DNA from: Sphingomonas corticis
Lineage (GTDB): Bacteria; Pseudomonadota; Alphaproteobacteria; Sphingomonadales; Sphingomonadaceae
Direction of reading: 5' to 3'
DNA length: 64,000 nucleotides
Assembly (NCBI RefSeq): GCF_012035195.1
Contig: NZ_JAAVJH010000002.1
Coordinates: forward strand, 310,001-374,000
Shown here: in pieces, positions 60,612-64,000 of the stretch
Numbering within the stretch: the first letter of the stretch is position 1
Layout: the number at the start of each line of letters is the position of its first letter
Notes under the pieces: model-generated
Told to the model about the DNA's origin: nothing
Databases searched by the model: none
Seen by the model: only the letters and a program-made list of their open reading frames with translations
Program-made: the position numbers and the translations under genes

Positions 60612-62060
60612 CTACAGCAGCGATCCCTGCTGCCCGGTCTCCTCCCGCGCCGCCCGGCGGAACGCGGCGGTGGGATCGACATAGGGGATGTCGGGCCGCT
60701 TGCCCCGCATCAGTTCCGCCAGCGTGATGATCTGCAAGCGCGGATAGCTCCTGCCGCTCGCCTCGGCGTGGAACCGGCCCACCGCCGCCGCCTCCTTCTC
60801 CATCGCCGCGGTTGGCAGGGCCTTGGTCACGAAGATGCCGACCGGCGCCTTCTCGCGTTCCATCGTCGAGTGCAGGTCGCGGATCATCTGCACGCCGACG
60901 TTGTCGCCGCCCTTCACGGAGACCAGCGCCCGCTCGGTCCGCTTGCCGTCGGGCTTGAAGTAGACGATGCCGTCGATCCCGCCGTCCGCGCCCTTCCTCT
61001 TGCCGCCATGGGGCATGGCGTCGATCATCGAGACGACCCACCATTGGAACTGGTACTTGTCCCGCCGCGCCAGGTCCTCGGCGGAGGCGAGGTCGCGCGG
61101 CGTGCCCTCCACGGTGAAGGCGGCGTCGGGAAAGGCGGCCTGCATCCTCTTCTCGATCAGGCTGATGGCGAGGTGCGTCACGTCGATCCCGATCCACTGC
61201 CGCCCCAGCTTCTGCGCGGCGTGGACGGCGGTGCCGCAGCCGCAGAACGGGTCCAGCACCACGTCACCCGCGTTGGACGACGCGGACACGATCCGCTCCA
61301 GCAGCGCAACCGGCTTCTGCGTCGGATATCCCAGCTTCTCGCTGGAAAAGGACTTGATGTTGGGCGAGTAGAGCGCCGGATCGTCCCAGACGTCGTCGAT
61401 CGCCTTGCCCAGCGGGTTCTCGCCGCCGCCGCGCCGGACGTAATCGGCCTCGTGCGCGACATATTGCTTGTTGAACGTCCACGTCCCCGCCGGATCGCGC
61501 ACGTAGTAGAAGATCGTGTCGTGGTTGCGGATCCAGTTGGCGGTGCGCGTCTTGAATCCGCTGACCCAGCCCGACCGCCACACGATCTCGCGCCGGAACG
61601 CGCGCGCGCCGAACACGCCGTCCAGCAGCAGCTTCAGGTAATGGCCCGCGGTGGGATCGCAGTGGAGGTACAGGCTCCCGGTCGGCTTCAGCACGCGGTG
61701 CAGCTCGATCATCCGCACCGCCATCATCGCGAGATACGCCATCATGTCGTTCTCGCCCAGGAACGCGCGCATCGCGTTCAACAGGTCGAACGCGCGCGTG
61801 TTGCCGCTCCTCGCCACCTGGTCGAAGGCGTCCTCCGCGGCGTCGTTCCAATGCCACGTATCCTCGAACGCCTCGATCTGCGCGTCGGCGCTGTCGCCGG
61901 TCGGGGATCGGAAGAGGATGTTGTAGTTGGCGTTCGAGTTGAACGGAGGGTCGAGGTAGATCAGGTCGACGCTGGCATCGCCGATCTCGCGCCGCAGCAC
62001 TTCGAGATTGTCGCCGTAGTAGAGATGGTTTGCAGGACGGTTGCGGGCGGCGGCAGTCAT
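60612..62060 (-). CDS. DNA methyltransferase (beta class) with C-terminal Mrr-like nuclease domain
   Basis: The protein has 482 residues. Motif IV is LDPPFNSNANY (DPPF 37-40) and motif I is VLDPFCGCGTAV (270-277), in the beta-class order of CcrM-like N6-adenine or N4-cytosine methyltransferases. The 180-residue C-terminal part has GADGGIDGIVYF and LVSVKGGDNVGVQMIRDL with VGIFVTK, resembling the Mrr/PD-(D/E)XK restriction domain (Asp363 and Lys383 as likely catalytic residues; the usual Glu/Gln two before Lys is Ser). No separate endonuclease gene is nearby. Specificity not readable. Confidence 0.88.
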   Translation of the reverse strand: MTAAARNRPANHLYYGDNLEVLRREIGDASVDLIYLDPPFNSNANYNILFRSPTGDSADAQIEAFEDTWHWNDAAEDAFDQVARSGNTRAFDLLNAMRAFLGENDMMAYLAMMAVRMIELHRVLKPTGSLYLHCDPTAGHYLKLLLDGVFGARAFRREIVWRSGWVSGFKTRTANWIRNHDTIFYYVRDPAGTWTFNKQYVAHEADYVRRGGGENPLGKAIDDVWDDPALYSPNIKSFSSEKLGYPTQKPVALLERIVSASSNAGDVVLDPFCGCGTAVHAAQKLGRQWIGIDVTHLAISLIEKRMQAAFPDAAFTVEGTPRDLASAEDLARRDKYQFQWWVVSMIDAMPHGGKRKGADGGIDGIVYFKPDGKRTERALVSVKGGDNVGVQMIRDLHSTMEREKAPVGIFVTKALPTAAMEKEAAAVGRFHAEASGRSYPRLQIITLAELMRGKRPDIPYVDPTAAFRRAAREETGQQGSLL

Positions 62061-62183
62061 GCCCCCGCATGAAGGACGGTTGCGGCCCGGCGTCCAACGG
62101 TGTTGCCTCCATTATGGCGGTATTCCGCGGCACGCGGGAGGACGCCGGGGCCGGGCGGGGCCTCGCCCCGCCCGGTGTCCGCG

Positions 62184-64000
62184 TCAGCCGCCCCCGCCCG
62201 CCAGCGCGGCGAGCAGCAGCAGCGCGACGATATTGGTGATCTTGATCATCGGGTTCACGGCGGGCCCCGCGGTATCCTTGTACGGGTCGCCCACGGTATC
62301 GCCGGTCACCGCGGCCTTGTGCGCCTCGCTGCCCTTGCCGCCGTGGTTGCCGTCTTCGATATACTTCTTCGCATTGTCCCACGCGCCGCCGCCACTGGTC
62401 ATCGACAGCGCGACGAACAGGCCGGAGACGATCACGCCCAGCAGCATCGCCCCCAGCGCGGCGAAGCCCGATGCCTGCCCGTCCACCGCGGTGACGACGA
62501 AGTAGAGCACGATCGGCGACAGCACGGGCAGCAGCGAGGGGACGATCATCTCCTTGATCGCCGCGCGCGTGACCAGGTCGACGGTGCGGCCGTAATTGGG
62601 CCTGCTGGTGCCCTGCATGATGCCGGGATTGTCGCGGAACTGCCCGCGCACCTCCTCGACCACGGCGCCCGCCGCCCGGCCGACCGCGGTCATGCCGAAC
62701 GCGCCGAACAGGTACGGCAGCAGCGCGCCCAGCAGCAGTCCGACGATCACGTACGGGTTGGACAGGCTGAAATCCACGGTCAGGTCGGGGAAGTACGTCT
62801 GCAGGTCGGTGGTATAGGCGCCGAACAGCACCAGCGCGGCGAGGCCCGCGGAGCCGATCGCATAGCCCTTGGTCACCGCCTTGGTCGTGTTGCCGACCGC
62901 GTCGAGCGCGTCGGTCTTGTGCCGCACCTCGTCCTCCAGCCCGGCCATCTCGGCGATGCCGCCGGCATTGTCGGTCACCGGACCATAAGCGTCGAGTGCC
63001 ACCACCATGCCCGCCAGCGCCAGCATCGACGTTGCGGCGAAGGCGATGCCGATGATCCCGGCCAGCTTGTACGCCGCGATCACCGCGACGACGATCACCA
63101 GCGTCGGCAGCGCCGTCGCCTCCAGCGAGATGGCCAGGCCCTGGATCACGTTGGTGCCGTGCCCGGTCTCGCTCGCCTTGGCGATCGACTTGACCGGGCG
63201 ATAGTTGGTGCCGGTGTAATATTCGGTGATCCACACGATCAGGCCGGTGACGGCCAGGCCGATCAGCATGCACCAGAACAGGTCCATGCCGGTGAACGCG
63301 CTCGCCGCGGGTACGCCCGCCACGGCGGCGTCGGCCGGCGTGGTCGCGTCGGCGGTGGGCGCGGCGCCCAGCCCCGCGTCAAGGAAGCCCGCGCCGCCGA
63401 TCACCGCGTTCATGTCGCCCAGCGTATATTGCGTGGCCAGGTAGATCGCCGGGATGGACAGGATCGCCGACGTCCAGAATCCCTTGTACAGCGCACCCAT
63501 GATCGATCCGTTGCGGCCCAGCCGCACCATGTACGTGCCGATGATGCTGGTCACGATGCACACGCCGCCGACCGCCAGCGGCAGGCTCATCAGCCGGAGC
63601 AGTTCGGCCGCGTCCGCCTGGATCAGCAGCGCGATGGAGATCATCGTCACGCCCAGCGTCACGACATAGGTCTCGAACAGGTCGGCGGCCATGCCGGCGC
63701 AGTCGCCGACGTTGTCGCCGACGTTGTCGGCGATGACGGCGGGGTTGCGGGGGTCGTCCTCCGGTATGCCCGCCTCCACCTTGCCGACCAGGTCGGCCCC
63801 CACGTCCGCCGCCTTGGTGAAGATGCCGCCGCCCAGCCGCGCGAAGATCGAGATCAGCGACGCGCCGAAGGCGAGTGCGGTCAGCGCCTCCACGATCTCG
63901 CGATCGTTGGGCGCGCGTCCCTCGACCGACACGAGGAACCAGAAGAACCCGGCGATGGCGAGCAGGCCGAGCCCCGCCACCAGCATCCCCGTCACCGCGC
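62184..64000 (-). CDS. hppA: K+-independent H+-translocating pyrophosphatase (cut by window edge)
   Basis: 605 codons of the C-terminal part are inside the window; the gene continues past the right edge. The membrane pyrophosphatase signatures are [20 protein letters not shown] (loop binding Mg-PPi) and [20 protein letters not shown]. In [21 protein letters not shown] the Lys after GNTT marks the K+-independent subtype. It pumps protons across the membrane at the cost of pyrophosphate. Confidence 0.96.
   Translation of the reverse strand, partial: AVTGMLVAGLGLLAIAGFFWFLVSVEGRAPNDREIVEALTALAFGASLISIFARLGGGIFTKAADVGADLVGKVEAGIPEDDPRNPAVIADNVGDNVGDCAGMAADLFETYVVTLGVTMISIALLIQADAAELLRLMSLPLAVGGVCIVTSIIGTYMVRLGRNGSIMGALYKGFWTSAILSIPAIYLATQYTLGDMNAVIGGAGFLDAGLGAAPTADATTPADAAVAGVPAASAFTGMDLFWCMLIGLAVTGLIVWITEYYTGTNYRPVKSIAKASETGHGTNVIQGLAISLEATALPTLVIVVAVIAAYKLAGIIGIAFAATSMLALAGMVVALDAYGPVTDNAGGIAEMAGLEDEVRHKTDALDAVGNTTKAVTKGYAIGSAGLAALVLFGAYTTDLQTYFPDLTVDFSLSNPYVIVGLLLGALLPYLFGAFGMTAVGRAAGAVVEEVRGQFRDNPGIMQGTSRPNYGRTVDLVTRAAIKEMIVPSLLPVLSPIVLYFVVTAVDGQASGFAALGAMLLGVIVSGLFVALSMTSGGGAWDNAKKYIEDGNHGGKGSEAHKAAVTGDTVGDPYKDTAGPAVNPMIKITNIVALLLLAALAGGGG

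Overview
The window is GC-rich (codon third positions almost all G or C) and densely coded, and it looks like a chromosome segment of a sphingomonad alphaproteobacterium (Sphingomonas or a close relative). Supporting signs are the alphaproteobacterial cox assembly operon, a single bifunctional Rsh, an exosortase-linked exopolysaccharide (EPS) locus with GelB/GelK-like glycosyltransferases, a K+-independent H+-pyrophosphatase, the infA-maf-RNase-yacG string, and a gene-transfer-agent (GTA) type cluster. No plasmid functions, integrase, CRISPR array or intact insertion sequence were seen.

Layout: 1-3717 holds cytochrome c oxidase assembly genes (ctaB, a 44-aa membrane protein, ctaG, ctaE, DUF983, SURF1) running into thrC, cut by the window edge. 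3876-9428 holds an epoxide-hydrolase-like enzyme, an L,D-transpeptidase and the periplasmic aldehyde oxidoreductase paoABC. 9562-20611 holds an acyl-CoA dehydrogenase, a Sua5/TsaC enzyme, rsh, a small secreted protein divergent from an HxlR regulator, an MscS channel and an otsB-GH15-otsA trehalose operon. 20673-31332 is the EPS locus: EpsD lipoprotein, FrhB-like Fe-S protein, beta-barrel, Wza, Wzz/GNVR, CpsD-like ATPase, exosortase and EpsI, with a divergent glucuronosyltransferase-like gene and a priming glycosyltransferase. 31591-41900 holds two genes of GTA head-spike type, a small membrane protein, a TolC-HlyD-ABC type I secretion system and a PAS-GGDEF-EAL-PilZ protein. 42001-47771 holds fumarase and a siderophore uptake operon. 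48239-49363 is an OmpA-like protein.

49475-55363 is a decayed GTA cluster. It keeps the small terminase-like gene, the large terminase, NlpC/P60, tail and DUF2793 genes. Everything from the middle of the portal gene to the end of the DUF2460 gene is gone, leaving one in-frame portal::DUF2460 fusion ORF, and the DUF2163 gene has a premature amber codon before its conserved tail. Capsid, protease, connectors and tape measure are absent, so this locus alone cannot build particles, yet the head-spike pair survives 16 kb away beside the capsule genes. 55585-64000 holds an orphan 498-aa protein, tRNA-Phe, yacG, an RNase E/G-like gene, maf, infA, a dicarboxylate symporter, a DNA methyltransferase with a C-terminal Mrr-like nuclease domain, and hppA cut by the window edge.

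The EPS genes, the exosortase, the spike pair, the type I exporter and the c-di-GMP protein form one continuous cell-surface region. Two REP-like palindromic elements (3788-3869 and 9445-9536) mark gene ends in the first 10 kb. Functions are inferred from motifs and family knowledge; no database search was run.
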